Shown in pieces: positions 1 to 6,330 of a stretch of 12,157 bases of DNA (position 1 is its first letter; the number at the start of each line of letters is the position of its first letter). The stretch comes from Methanoculleus sp. (GTDB taxonomy: Archaea > Halobacteriota > Methanomicrobia > Methanomicrobiales > Methanoculleaceae): positions 1-12,157 of the forward strand of contig JAQVVW010000016.1 in NCBI GenBank assembly GCA_028698765.1, given 5' to 3'. The notes below the pieces were generated by a model. It saw only the letters and a list, made by a program, of their open reading frames with translations. It was not told the origin of the DNA and searched no databases. A program made the translations under genes and the position numbers.

Positions 1-409
1 TGATGCCGAACTTGAGGAGGATGTTCGCGGCGCCGTTCGAGAGGTACCGCAGATCGCGGAAGGTGTATTTCTTCTCGTTTCCCTCCTGGTCAACCCAGAT
101 CATCGCCAGTTTGTTCCGGTCGGTCTCAGCCCACCGGTCGATCACGTCGTAGCCGAAGTTGAACTGATCGGGGACGTCGATCCTGAAGTTGGCGCAGGCT
201 GCCTCGTAATCGGTCATGTTCGGCTCCCGGGCGTTTGCAGGCTGTACCCCCGCGGGAACCGCAGTCTGCACGCCTTTCGCGGACGCACCGTTGAGGTACT
301 TCGTGCAGAGGTCGTTGAGCCATTCCGACCGGGACACACCCCGGTATTCGCGCATCCTGTCGATCGCATTCACGAGGTCGTCATCCATCGTGACCGAGTA
401 TCGCACCAT
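1..409 (-). CDS. AMP-forming acyl/acetyl-CoA synthetase with N-terminal ribbon-helix-helix domain (partial, 3' end outside window)
   Basis: Read from ATG at 409, the frame is open to the window edge (136 codons). Residues 1-39 (start MVRYSVTMDDDLV, then SRSEWLNDLCTKYL) have the beta strand, two-helix pattern and SRSE turn of a MetJ/Arc-type ribbon-helix-helix DNA-binding domain. An Ala/Gly/Val-rich linker of about 25 residues follows. From Met65 (ATG at 217) the protein reads like the N-terminus of an acyl-CoA synthetase of the AMP-forming (ANL) family: NFGYDVIDRWAE, LAMIWVDQEG, KYTFRDL, LSNGAANILLKFGI. That family activates a carboxylic acid with ATP and CoA through an acyl-AMP; its P-loop and adenylate motifs would lie outside the window. 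Met65 is the usual enzyme start and has a GGGAG 6 nt upstream, so a shorter product from an internal start is possible. The chosen start suits a TATA element about 25 bases upstream (leaderless). Substrate cannot be told. Confidence 0.8.
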   Translation of the reverse strand, partial: MVRYSVTMDDDLVNAIDRMREYRGVSRSEWLNDLCTKYLNGASAKGVQTAVPAGVQPANAREPNMTDYEAACANFRIDVPDQFNFGYDVIDRWAETDRNKLAMIWVDQEGNEKKYTFRDLRYLSNGAANILLKFGI

Positions 410-429
410 ACCGTACAGGTTTGTGGTGC

Positions 430-438
430 AGTATATCA
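430..438 (-). promoter_or_regulatory. TATA box for the RHH-acyl-CoA synthetase gene
   Basis: On the minus strand the sequence GGTGATATACT with an A-rich stretch (AAAAAGG) just upstream resembles an archaeal BRE/TATA. Its centre lies about 25 bases ahead of the ATG at 409, so transcription would start at or near the start codon (leaderless). This supports the long start that includes the RHH domain rather than Met65 alone. Confidence 0.5.
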
Positions 439-540
439 CCTTTTTGATTCCACCCGCACCACTGCCCGGGGATCAGCCCCTTCGGGTGCACCATTGCGAG
501 GTATGCGCCGCAGAGCGCATCGAACCTCTGCACCGCCACG

Positions 541-549
541 TTCAAATAG
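541..549 (+). promoter_or_regulatory. Possible TATA-like element for the short-chain dehydrogenase gene
   Basis: TTCAAATAG lies about 27 bases ahead of the ATG at 572, the distance expected for a leaderless archaeal transcript. The match is imperfect. No Shine-Dalgarno sequence is seen before this ATG. Confidence 0.35.
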
Positions 550-571
550 CAGGCATGCACCCGGGCCGCCC

Positions 572-1420
572 ATGGCGGAGCGAACCATCCTCGTCACGGG
601 CTCGACGGACGGTATCGGAGAGGCGACCGCACACGCACTCTCCCGGCAGGGCCATCGCGTACTGCTCCACGGCAGGAACAAAGAGAAGGGCAGGAAGGTC
701 CTTGCGGAACTAGAGGATACCGCCGGCTCCGACCGGCTCGGTCTCTTCATCGCCGACCTCTCGGCGAACGTCATCTCGATCCCGCCGGGTGCAACCGCCC
801 GCTCCGGCATAAAGACCCCGGCGTTGTTGATAAGAACGTCCAGCCGGTCGTACGCCCCGGCGATCTCCTCCGCAAGATCCCTGACCTGCTCCTGCACCGA
901 GAACTTCCTCGCACAGTTCCTGCTCGCCCATGAACTCCTGGGGCTCCTTGAGCGGAGCGCTCCGGCACGGATCGTCAACGTCGCGTCGATCGCTCACCGG
1001 AGCGTGCGGTCGGTCGACTGGGGGAACCTTCCGGGTTTTGAGGACTACGACGCCTACAATGCCTACGCAGTATCCAAGTTAGGGGTCGTCGCCTTCACCG
1101 CCCGGCTCGCCCGGACGCTCGAGGGGACGGGGGTGACGGCGAACAGCCTCCACCCGGGGGTGATCGATACGAAACTCCTCCGGGCCTATACCGGCGGGAA
1201 GGACGGTGGTGCACCGCCGGAGAGGGGGGCGGAGGTGGAGGTGCGCCTCGCCCTCTCCCCGGATGCCGGGGCGGTGAACGGCGGCTACTTCGAGGAGGGG
1301 CGGTGGAAGCGGCCGTCGTCCCTTGCCCTCGATGCGGGGGTGCAGGAACGGTTCTGGGAGATGGGGAGCAGCCTCACGGGGGCGGTGCGGTGGGCCGACC
1401 CGAAAGCATATGCACGATGA
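572..1420 (+). CDS. Short-chain dehydrogenase/reductase (SDR), core disrupted by an internal inversion
   Basis: 282 aa from ATG 572. The Rossmann cofactor motif TGSTDGIG is at residues 9-16, a candidate catalytic Ser at 139 (IVNVAS), the catalytic YAVSK at 165-169 and the SDR-type PGVIDT at about 185. The end (KRPSSLALD) resembles retinol-dehydrogenase/WW-oxidoreductase-like SDRs, which are NAD(P)-dependent oxidoreductases. Residues 65-109 do not look like an SDR (many Ser/Arg/Pro) and the NNAG motif is absent. It sits on the opposite strand instead (817-828), because bases 765-896 are inverted. Restoring them gives VQEQVRDLAEEI..., NNAG at 88-91, then TFAENFLAQF, in frame throughout. The present orientation has no stop codon, so a 282-aa protein could be made, but it lacks NNAG and would probably be inactive. 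An upstream in-frame start exists at 494, but ATG 572 fits the family length. The substrate is unknown. Confidence 0.85.
   Translation: MAERTILVTGSTDGIGEATAHALSRQGHRVLLHGRNKEKGRKVLAELEDTAGSDRLGLFIADLSANVISIPPGATARSGIKTPALLIRTSSRSYAPAISSARSLTCSCTENFLAQFLLAHELLGLLERSAPARIVNVASIAHRSVRSVDWGNLPGFEDYDAYNAYAVSKLGVVAFTARLARTLEGTGVTANSLHPGVIDTKLLRAYTGGKDGGAPPERGAEVEVRLALSPDAGAVNGGYFEEGRWKRPSSLALDAGVQERFWEMGSSLTGAVRWADPKAYAR
759..902. repeat. Inverted 132-bp segment bounded by 6-bp inverted repeats inside the SDR gene
   Basis: The left arm TCTCGG (759-764) and right arm CCGAGA (897-902) are perfect inverted repeats flanking 132 bp (44 codons). The enclosed minus strand encodes the missing SDR segment (VRDLAEEIAGAYDRLDVL, then INNAGVF, then GGIEMTFA). 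Exchange at the arms gives GAC CTC TCG GTG CAG on the left and TTC GCC GAG AAC TTC on the right, both in frame with the flanking SDR code. The same phase is kept in either orientation because 132 is a multiple of three. No recombinase gene is seen nearby. Confidence 0.88.
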
Positions 1421-1453
1421 GGGAGAGTGAGCACCACCCGGAGGGAGAGCAGC

Positions 1454-1630
1454 ATGGCAAAACGCAAGTTGAAAGGTGAAGGGAAAGTGGAGACGAAGGA
1501 GTTCTGGTGCGAGATCTGCGGGGCGGCCTGCGACGAGATCACCGAAGAGAACTACCCTGACCTCGAGAAGGCCCGGACGCTCTGCCCGGACTGCAGGAAA
1601 TCCTACGAGGAGTCCTGCAGGATCAGGTGA
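1454..1630 (+). CDS. Small zinc-ribbon protein of unknown function
   Basis: 58 aa, starting MAKRKLKGEG. Two Cys pairs (CEIC and CPDC, about 25 residues apart) form a probable zinc-binding ribbon. The N-terminus is Lys-rich and the middle acidic. A further Cys lies after the first pair (AAC) and another near the C-terminus. A GGAGGGA (1439-1445) lies about 8 bases upstream and favours this ATG over an upstream in-frame one at 1427. It starts 33 bases after the SDR gene on the same strand and may be cotranscribed. Such small ribbons are common in methanogens; whether this one binds nucleic acid or a protein cannot be told from sequence. Confidence 0.75.
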   Translation: MAKRKLKGEGKVETKEFWCEICGAACDEITEENYPDLEKARTLCPDCRKSYEESCRIR

Positions 1631-1638
1631 CGGGCGGG

Positions 1639-1643
1639 AAAAA
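1639..1643 (-). terminator. Short T-run after mntA (first pair)
   Basis: On the minus strand, TTTTT follows directly behind the stop codon of the nucleotidyltransferase gene. Archaeal RNA polymerase often terminates at such T-runs without a hairpin. Five bases is a weak signal. Confidence 0.35.
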
Positions 1644-1645
1644 CT

Positions 1646-2032
1646 TCATGAGCGGACGCGGCGGAGCAGATCCCCGGATGAGACCGGCACCTGCCGGTGC
1701 TTCATGTCGCGCCAGACGGCAAGCTGCCGGTAAAGCCAGTAGTCCAGGTCGTCCGGATCGTCGGCGTAGAGCACCGTATGCGCCTCAAGAACCGCGCCCC
1801 TGAGGTACCAGGGGATCTCGTCGAAGATGACGATATCGTAGCGCCCCCCCTCCGTGAGCATCCGCCTGTAGACCGGAGCGCGGTCGGCGCCCTCGTGCAG
1901 GATGAGGCAGGTGTCGATGTCTGAGCGTTCGTCTGCGTAGCCTTTGACGTGCGACCCGTAGATGAGGATGCCCCTGATGGACGGCAGCACCTCGCGAAAG
2001 TGCTCGATAAGTTCGGTTATCTGTGCAGCCAC
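1646..2032 (-). CDS. mntA: MntA-type minimal nucleotidyltransferase (antitoxin of HepT/MntA pair)
   Basis: 128 aa from a GTG start at 2032. It carries the minimal nucleotidyltransferase signature GSX10DXD: YGSHVKGYADERSDID (residues 25-40). A third acidic candidate lies in YDIVIFDE. In studied HepT/MntA (type VII) systems, this protein adds AMP units to a tyrosine of the HEPN RNase toxin and silences it. The start codon lies inside the last codons of hepT (16-base overlap), the usual coupled arrangement, so translation would normally follow that of hepT. The frameshift in hepT would end translation about 120 bases earlier and could weaken this coupling. All key residues look intact. Confidence 0.85.
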   Translation of the reverse strand: MAAQITELIEHFREVLPSIRGILIYGSHVKGYADERSDIDTCLILHEGADRAPVYRRMLTEGGRYDIVIFDEIPWYLRGAVLEAHTVLYADDPDDLDYWLYRQLAVWRDMKHRQVPVSSGDLLRRVRS

Positions 2033-2429
2033 GTGAGTATCACCCCGGAAAATTCGCGCAGGGCTTCGGTGAGCCGTGCGATTGAGGCATACGCTATCCG
2101 GTCGTTGACGCCGTCGTATTCATGGACCAGCCGATTCCGGAGCCCGTTTGCCTCCTTCAGGGATCTGCCGGGACGATCTCCCGTTCGACCAGGTAGTCGA
2201 CGTTGCTGTAGTCGTCCTGCGCCGAAGAGTCCAGGCTGCGCCTCGTGAGGGCACAGATGTCTGCCGCGGCTTCGACCGCTTCCTGAAACTCCTTGTACAT
2301 CGCCTTCCTGAGTATCCTGTCGGTGAGGATCTCTTCCGAGAAATGCAGATCGATAAACTCCACCCGGTCGATCAGCATCTCGCATTTCTGCACCACCCTC
2401 TCCGCGATCGTCTGGGTGTGAGTTGCCAT
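2017..2429 (-). pseudogene. hepT: HEPN-domain toxin HepT, frameshifted
   Basis: The first part (MATHTQTIAERVVQK... to LVEREIVPAD, ATG at 2429) ends at a TGA at 2157-2159 after 90 aa. The C-terminal part continues one frame away as SLKEANGL, then RNRLVHEY, and on to ILTWLHR with TAA at 2017. RNRLVHEY is the Rx4HxY motif that holds the RNase active site and the tyrosine AMPylated by MntA. The span is 413 bases, one short of 138 codons, so a single missing base near 2160-2175 explains the break. The truncated product lacks the catalytic motif. A GTG at 2444 is an alternative start. It could be a real pseudogene or a sequencing error; no classic slippery heptamer for programmed shifting is seen. 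Confidence 0.82.
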
Positions 2430-2459
2430 CGCCTGATGTTTCACTCGAAGTCATATTTG

Positions 2460-2468
2460 AGTATATGC
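2460..2468 (-). promoter_or_regulatory. Likely TATA box for the hepT-mntA pair
   Basis: The minus strand reads TGCATATACTCAAATATGAC. The ATATACT element is about 35 bases before the ATG at 2429, predicting a start site near 2439 and a short leader. The stretch is AT-rich compared with its surroundings. Confidence 0.4.
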
Positions 2469-2533
2469 ATTTGCGGGAAGCGTCGTGACAAACGGCTCCG
2501 GGGCCGGTAACCCCTCCCGGATCCCCGCCGGGA

Positions 2534-2848
2534 TCACTTCCCGCCTTTCTTGAGTTCCTCGATCATCTCCTCGACTTCATCGTAGCCGTGCCGGTAGAAC
2601 TCCTCTTCGCCGGGCTCGATCTCGCGGAGAAGCCGCAAGAACTCTCCCGCATGCTCTTTCTCCTCGTCCGCGATATCGCACATCACCTTCTGGACCAGCG
2701 GGTCGTCGGTCGACTCGGCGATCTGGATGTAGAACTGGATCGCCTCGTACTCGGCGGCGATCGAGAACCGGATCGTCCTGATGAGTTCTCCCCGGTCCAG
2801 TCTGCGCTCCATACGGTTCCCGGAGAACGGCTGTGCAAATTCAGGCAT
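2534..2848 (-). CDS. Ferritin-like diiron protein related to encapsulated ferritins (EncFtn-like)
   Basis: 104 aa. Two helices carry the metal ligands: AAEYEAIQFY (E33, E35, Y40) and ADEEKEHAGEF (E62, E63, H66). This matches the E...EExxH pattern of EncFtn-type half-ferritins, in which the diiron ferroxidase site forms between two subunits. The likely role is iron oxidation/storage or peroxide protection in the cytoplasm. ATG 2848 is chosen because GGAGGT lies 8 bases upstream and a strong TATA lies further up; a longer in-frame start at 2872 would overlap that ribosome site. The C-terminus (acidic helix, then KKGGK) shows no obvious encapsulin cargo peptide, and no encapsulin shell gene is in the window. 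Some databases call such proteins rubrerythrin-like or ferritin family. Confidence 0.8.
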   Translation of the reverse strand: MPEFAQPFSGNRMERRLDRGELIRTIRFSIAAEYEAIQFYIQIAESTDDPLVQKVMCDIADEEKEHAGEFLRLLREIEPGEEEFYRHGYDEVEEMIEELKKGGK

Positions 2849-2883
2849 ATCGGATGACCTCCGGCGGCTCATGGGAAGCGGCG

Positions 2884-2894
2884 TTATTTATAAG
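2884..2894 (-). promoter_or_regulatory. TATA box of the ferritin-like gene
   Basis: CTTATAAATAA on the minus strand is close to the archaeal consensus. It predicts a start near 2863, giving a roughly 15-base leader that contains the GGAGGT ribosome site. Confidence 0.65.
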
Positions 2895-2934
2895 TTGGGC
2901 CGGTTGCCGCCCGGGTGCCCGCCTGCCGACCCTT

Positions 2935-4620
2935 TCACACTGCCTTCGCGATCCGCCCCTCCGGCTTCGCGTCCACCGGGTCCGGGAGGGACTCCATATA
3001 CGCGACCAGGGCATCGACATCGTACGGGCCATTGACGATATCCGTCCCTTCCCTGAAGACGGTGTACTTATCGCCGCCGGTCGCGAGGAAATCGACCATC
3101 GCCGCCGTGTAACTCCCGTTCGGGTCGAGCGGGGCGCCGTTCACCCGGACCTCGACGATCCTATCGCCCACAGGCTTTCTCTCGTCGAAGGTATACGAAA
3201 GCCCGGATACGGCGAGGTTGTGGGGCGGTAACGGGGTCTCCCACTGCCGCTCCAGTGCGTCCCGGACCTGTTCGCCCGTCAGGGTCATCGAGAGGACGGT
3301 CGACGAGAACGGCTGCACCGCATACAGATCGCCCCAGGTGACGTTGCCCTCTGCGATCTCCGCCCGGAGCGAGCCGGTGGTGATGAACGCGATATCGGCG
3401 CCCATCGCCGCCCGCTGGCCGTCGGCGACAAGGTTACCGAGCGCGGATTCGCCGGCATCGGTCTGCAGCCGCGTGAGCTCTGCGGATGTTGTCGTTATGA
3501 CCCGGCCCGTCAGCGGCTCGACCGCCGCTTCGCAGGCCTCAAGCAGGGCCAGGGCCTCCGGGTCGGGGTTGGTACCGTTTTTGTGCGCCGGGACGACCCG
3601 TGCCGACGCATGGGTGACCTCGCCGGTGAGGGGATCGATGACGATACCGACGTCGGCAAACGCCCTGCCGTAACTGTGCGCCTGCGTCACCAGCACCGGA
3701 TTTCCACCGGCGTTCTCCAGGTAGGCGTTGGTGAACGCGTGGGTGTGGCCCGAGAGGACGACGTCCACGTCCCCATCAAGGCCGGCGACGATCCCGGCGA
3801 CCCTGCCGGTGACGTTCTCCCCGTCCCGGGTCGGGCCGTCGTAGGGCTCCTGCTGCCCGCCCTCGTGGAGGAGGACGACGATCGCGTGCACCCCCTGCTG
3901 CTGGATCTCCGGGACGTAGCGATTGATCGATTCGGTCTCGTCTTCAAAGCGGACATCCTCGACGTTGACCTCCTTCACTATCCAGGGCGTCTCGACGGTC
4001 GTGGCCCCGATGAACGCTATCTTTGCACCGCCGGCGTCGCGGATGGTGTAGGGGGCGGCAAGGAGTGTCCCGTTCGTCTTCCAGACCACGTTTGAGGAGA
4101 CGTACTCCGCTGCCGCGCCCGGGTAGGGGTCTACCGGGCGGGTGATGACCGCCGCCCCGTTCCCGCCGTGAACCAGCCGCAGCAGTTCGTCCGTGCCCCG
4201 GTCGAACTCGTGGTTGCCGAAGGTCGCGATCGCCGTCCCCGGCGAGCCGTCCGCGAGGCCGTTGAAGAAGAGCAGGGCGGGCTCGTCCAGCAGCAGCCCG
4301 GACTCGGGCGGCGACGCCCCGACGACGTCCCCGGGGAGTGCGATGAACGTGGTAGCCTCGCCGGCACCCAGCATCGCGGATCTGAGGTACGACGCAAGCA
4401 CCGGGGCGCTCCCGGCCGGTTCGCCGTTGAGTTTCTGCCCGGCGGGGAGCTGCCCGTGGAGGTCGTTGACGGCGAGGATCCTGACGTACACCGGTTCGGG
4501 GTCCGGGGAGGGGTAGTCCGAGAGTGCGATGGGGGCGAGAGCGACAAACAGGAGTACGAGCAGGCCGGCGATCACCTGCCGCCAGGGTGACCTGCCGTCT
4601 CCGGACGAACCGGGTTCCAT
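2935..4620 (-). CDS. Exported 5'-nucleotidase / 2',3'-cyclic phosphodiesterase family metallophosphoesterase
   Basis: 561 aa, near the usual UshA-family length. A signal or anchor segment (residues about 16-34, VIAGLLVLLFVALAPIALS) indicates action outside the membrane. The N-terminal calcineurin-like domain has the dimetal ligands in order: VNDLHGQ (52-57), PGDVVG (97-101), FGNHEFD (135-140), LLHEGG (about 250) and SGHTH (290-294). The C-terminal 5'-nucleotidase domain (about 375-545) has TTGSLRAEI and TGGDKYTVF. The family hydrolyses nucleotides or cyclic nucleotides for phosphate or nucleoside scavenging. The exact substrate is not readable, and TTGSLRA differs slightly from the common N-S/G-G-G-x-R form. 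The ATG lies about 27 bases behind a strong TATA box, so the mRNA is probably leaderless. No C-terminal anchor is visible. Confidence 0.88.
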   Translation of the reverse strand: MEPGSSGDGRSPWRQVIAGLLVLLFVALAPIALSDYPSPDPEPVYVRILAVNDLHGQLPAGQKLNGEPAGSAPVLASYLRSAMLGAGEATTFIALPGDVVGASPPESGLLLDEPALLFFNGLADGSPGTAIATFGNHEFDRGTDELLRLVHGGNGAAVITRPVDPYPGAAAEYVSSNVVWKTNGTLLAAPYTIRDAGGAKIAFIGATTVETPWIVKEVNVEDVRFEDETESINRYVPEIQQQGVHAIVVLLHEGGQQEPYDGPTRDGENVTGRVAGIVAGLDGDVDVVLSGHTHAFTNAYLENAGGNPVLVTQAHSYGRAFADVGIVIDPLTGEVTHASARVVPAHKNGTNPDPEALALLEACEAAVEPLTGRVITTTSAELTRLQTDAGESALGNLVADGQRAAMGADIAFITTGSLRAEIAEGNVTWGDLYAVQPFSSTVLSMTLTGEQVRDALERQWETPLPPHNLAVSGLSYTFDERKPVGDRIVEVRVNGAPLDPNGSYTAAMVDFLATGGDKYTVFREGTDIVNGPYDVDALVAYMESLPDPVDAKPEGRIAKAV

Positions 4621-4640
4621 GAGAAGAGGTCATTCCGGGC

Positions 4641-4652
4641 GGTATAAATACC
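4641..4652 (-). promoter_or_regulatory. TATA box of the metallophosphoesterase gene, with symmetric arms and nearby direct repeat
   Basis: GGTATTTATACC (minus strand) contains the TATA and has mirror arms GGTAT/ATACC. Its centre is about 27 bases ahead of ATG 4620, implying a leaderless transcript. A 10-bp direct repeat, CCGGGCGGTA, lies at 4635-4644 (overlapping the TATA) and 4666-4675, about three helical turns apart. These could be operator sites, but this is only inferred. Confidence 0.6.
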
Positions 4653-4747
4653 CGCTGAAATAGATCCGGGCGGTAACGAGGAGGCCGGGCGATTATGGCG
4701 CCCTCCCATCGCGGTCGCTCAACCGTCCCGGCGGGATGCATCGCGAA

Positions 4748-4757
4748 GAGATATATC
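4748..4757 (+). promoter_or_regulatory. Likely TATA box of the DUF1538-PII operon
   Basis: GAGATATATCC is centred about 39 bases ahead of the ATG at 4792. It predicts a start near 4779 and a short leader that holds GAGGGG (4778-4783) as ribosome site. A second TATAT at 4774 is too close to the ATG to serve. Confidence 0.45.
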
Positions 4758-4791
4758 CGCCCGGTATTGAACTATATGAGGGGCGCAGAGC

Positions 4792-6318
4792 ATGCAGAGA
4801 GCGCTGATAGATAAATTGAAAGAATCGGCACGGTCCGTTCTGCCGATTGCGGTTATTATCCTTCTGCTTCACTTCACTCTAGCCCCCCTGCCGTTCGGCA
4901 CGCTGGTGCTCTTCCTCCCGGCGGTCATCCTGCTTATCCTGGGCATGAGCGCCTTCACCCTTGGCGCCGACATGGCCGTGATGCCGATGGGCGAACTGAT
5001 CGGCGCGAAACTGATCGAGTCGCGAAACCTCTGGCTGATGATCCTGATCAGTTTTCTGCTGGGCCTGGCGTTGACGCTGGCGGAGCCCGACCTGCAGGTG
5101 CTGACCCGGCAGGTCTCCGCCGTGCCCAATTTCGTTCTCGCAGCCACGGTCGCCTTCGGCGTGGCCATCTTCCTCGTGATCGCCATGCTGCGGATCCTCT
5201 TCCAGGTCAGGATCTCCCGCCTCTTCATCCTCACCTACGCCCTGATCTTCATCGCCGCCGCGTTCACCGCGCCGGAGTACATGGGCGTGGGGTTCGATGC
5301 GGGCGGCGTCACCACGGGCCCCATCACCGTGCCCTTCATCCTCGCGCTGGGCGCCGGTGTCTCGGCAGTCCGCGCAGGGAGGAGTACGGAGGAGGACAGT
5401 TTCGGGTTGTGCGCCCTCTGCTCGATAGGGCCGATCCTGGCGGTCCTGATCATGGGGGTCTTCTACGACCCCACCGGCACCGGCTACGCCTTTGAGACCC
5501 CCGCCACGGCAGACAGCATCGGAGAACTGGCGGCACTGTATGCCGGGGGGCTGGTCGGGTTCTTCAAAGAGGTCTCCCTCATCCTGGTGCCCATCGTCGT
5601 CTTCTTCGGTGCGTTCCAGGTCGTAAACTTAAAATTGCCCCGGGGCCAGTTGATCCGGATCGGCGTGGGGCTCGTCTACATCCTCCTCGGGCTCACGATC
5701 TTCCTGACCGGGGTGTACATCGGGTTCATGCCCGCCGGGACATACCTCGGCCATACCATCGCGTCGCTACCCAACAACTGGATCCTGATCCCGTTAGGCC
5801 TGGTCATCGGCTTCTTCGTCGTCGCCGCGGAGCCTGCCGTGCATATCCTCAACAAGCAGATCGAGGATCTCACGAACGGCGCCATCTCACGGCGGGTCAT
5901 GATGCTGGCCCTCTCGATCGGCGTCGGGATTGCCCTTGTCCTCGCCATGATCCGGATCCTTACGAGTATCGAGATCTGGTACTTCCTCCTGCCGGGCTAC
6001 GCTATCGCCCTCCTGCTGACGTTCTTTGTGCCCCAGATCTTCACTGCGATCGCGTTCGACTCCGGCGGTGTGGCCGCGGGCACCATGGCGGCGGCATTCC
6101 TGCTCCCGTTCGCCCTCGGCGCCACCGATGCCGTGGGCGGCCCCTTGCTGCTGGATGCGTTCGGCATCATCGGTATCGTGGCCATGATGCCGCTGATAAC
6201 CGTGCAGGTCGTCGGGCTGGTCTACCAGCTCAAGTTGCGGAGGGCACAAGCCGCGGAGAGGAAGCGAGCCGCAAGAGAAACCTTTGAGAAGGAGAATCTC
6301 GAGATTATAGATCTGTAA
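4792..6318 (+). CDS. DUF1538 polytopic membrane protein (duplicated; probable ion transporter)
   Basis: 508 aa with about 12 or more hydrophobic segments. The protein is an internal duplication: GMSAFTLGADMAVMPMGELIG (51-71) matches GLTIFLTGVYIGFMPAGTYLG (300-320), the AEP motifs are at 97-99 and 346-348, and FDAGGVTTGP (168-177) matches FDSGGVAAGT (422-431). These are hallmarks of the DUF1538 family. The conserved acidic and Gly-rich motifs in membrane segments suggest ion binding. From memory, a two-gene DUF1538 pair (UmpAB) from a halophilic bacterium was reported to act as a monovalent cation/proton antiporter; here both halves are fused. The C-terminal tail (480-508) is charged and cytoplasmic. 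The PII-like gene follows 12 bases after the stop, so the pair is an operon and the transporter is likely gated by it. Confidence 0.85.
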   Translation: MQRALIDKLKESARSVLPIAVIILLLHFTLAPLPFGTLVLFLPAVILLILGMSAFTLGADMAVMPMGELIGAKLIESRNLWLMILISFLLGLALTLAEPDLQVLTRQVSAVPNFVLAATVAFGVAIFLVIAMLRILFQVRISRLFILTYALIFIAAAFTAPEYMGVGFDAGGVTTGPITVPFILALGAGVSAVRAGRSTEEDSFGLCALCSIGPILAVLIMGVFYDPTGTGYAFETPATADSIGELAALYAGGLVGFFKEVSLILVPIVVFFGAFQVVNLKLPRGQLIRIGVGLVYILLGLTIFLTGVYIGFMPAGTYLGHTIASLPNNWILIPLGLVIGFFVVAAEPAVHILNKQIEDLTNGAISRRVMMLALSIGVGIALVLAMIRILTSIEIWYFLLPGYAIALLLTFFVPQIFTAIAFDSGGVAAGTMAAAFLLPFALGATDAVGGPLLLDAFGIIGIVAMMPLITVQVVGLVYQLKLRRAQAAERKRAARETFEKENLEIIDL

Positions 6319-6330
6319 CGAGGAATGAGA

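Noticed and set aside
436..978. 180-aa open frame on the minus strand opposite the SDR gene, with SDR-like residues
   Set aside because: Only its middle third resembles an SDR, exactly the inverted segment; the ends are antisense noise. It is evidence for the inversion, not a second gene.
2157..2180. Programmed -1 frameshifting in the first hepT
   Set aside because: There is no slippery heptamer or clear downstream structure, and the shift would be needed to make the entire catalytic half. A missing base is simpler.
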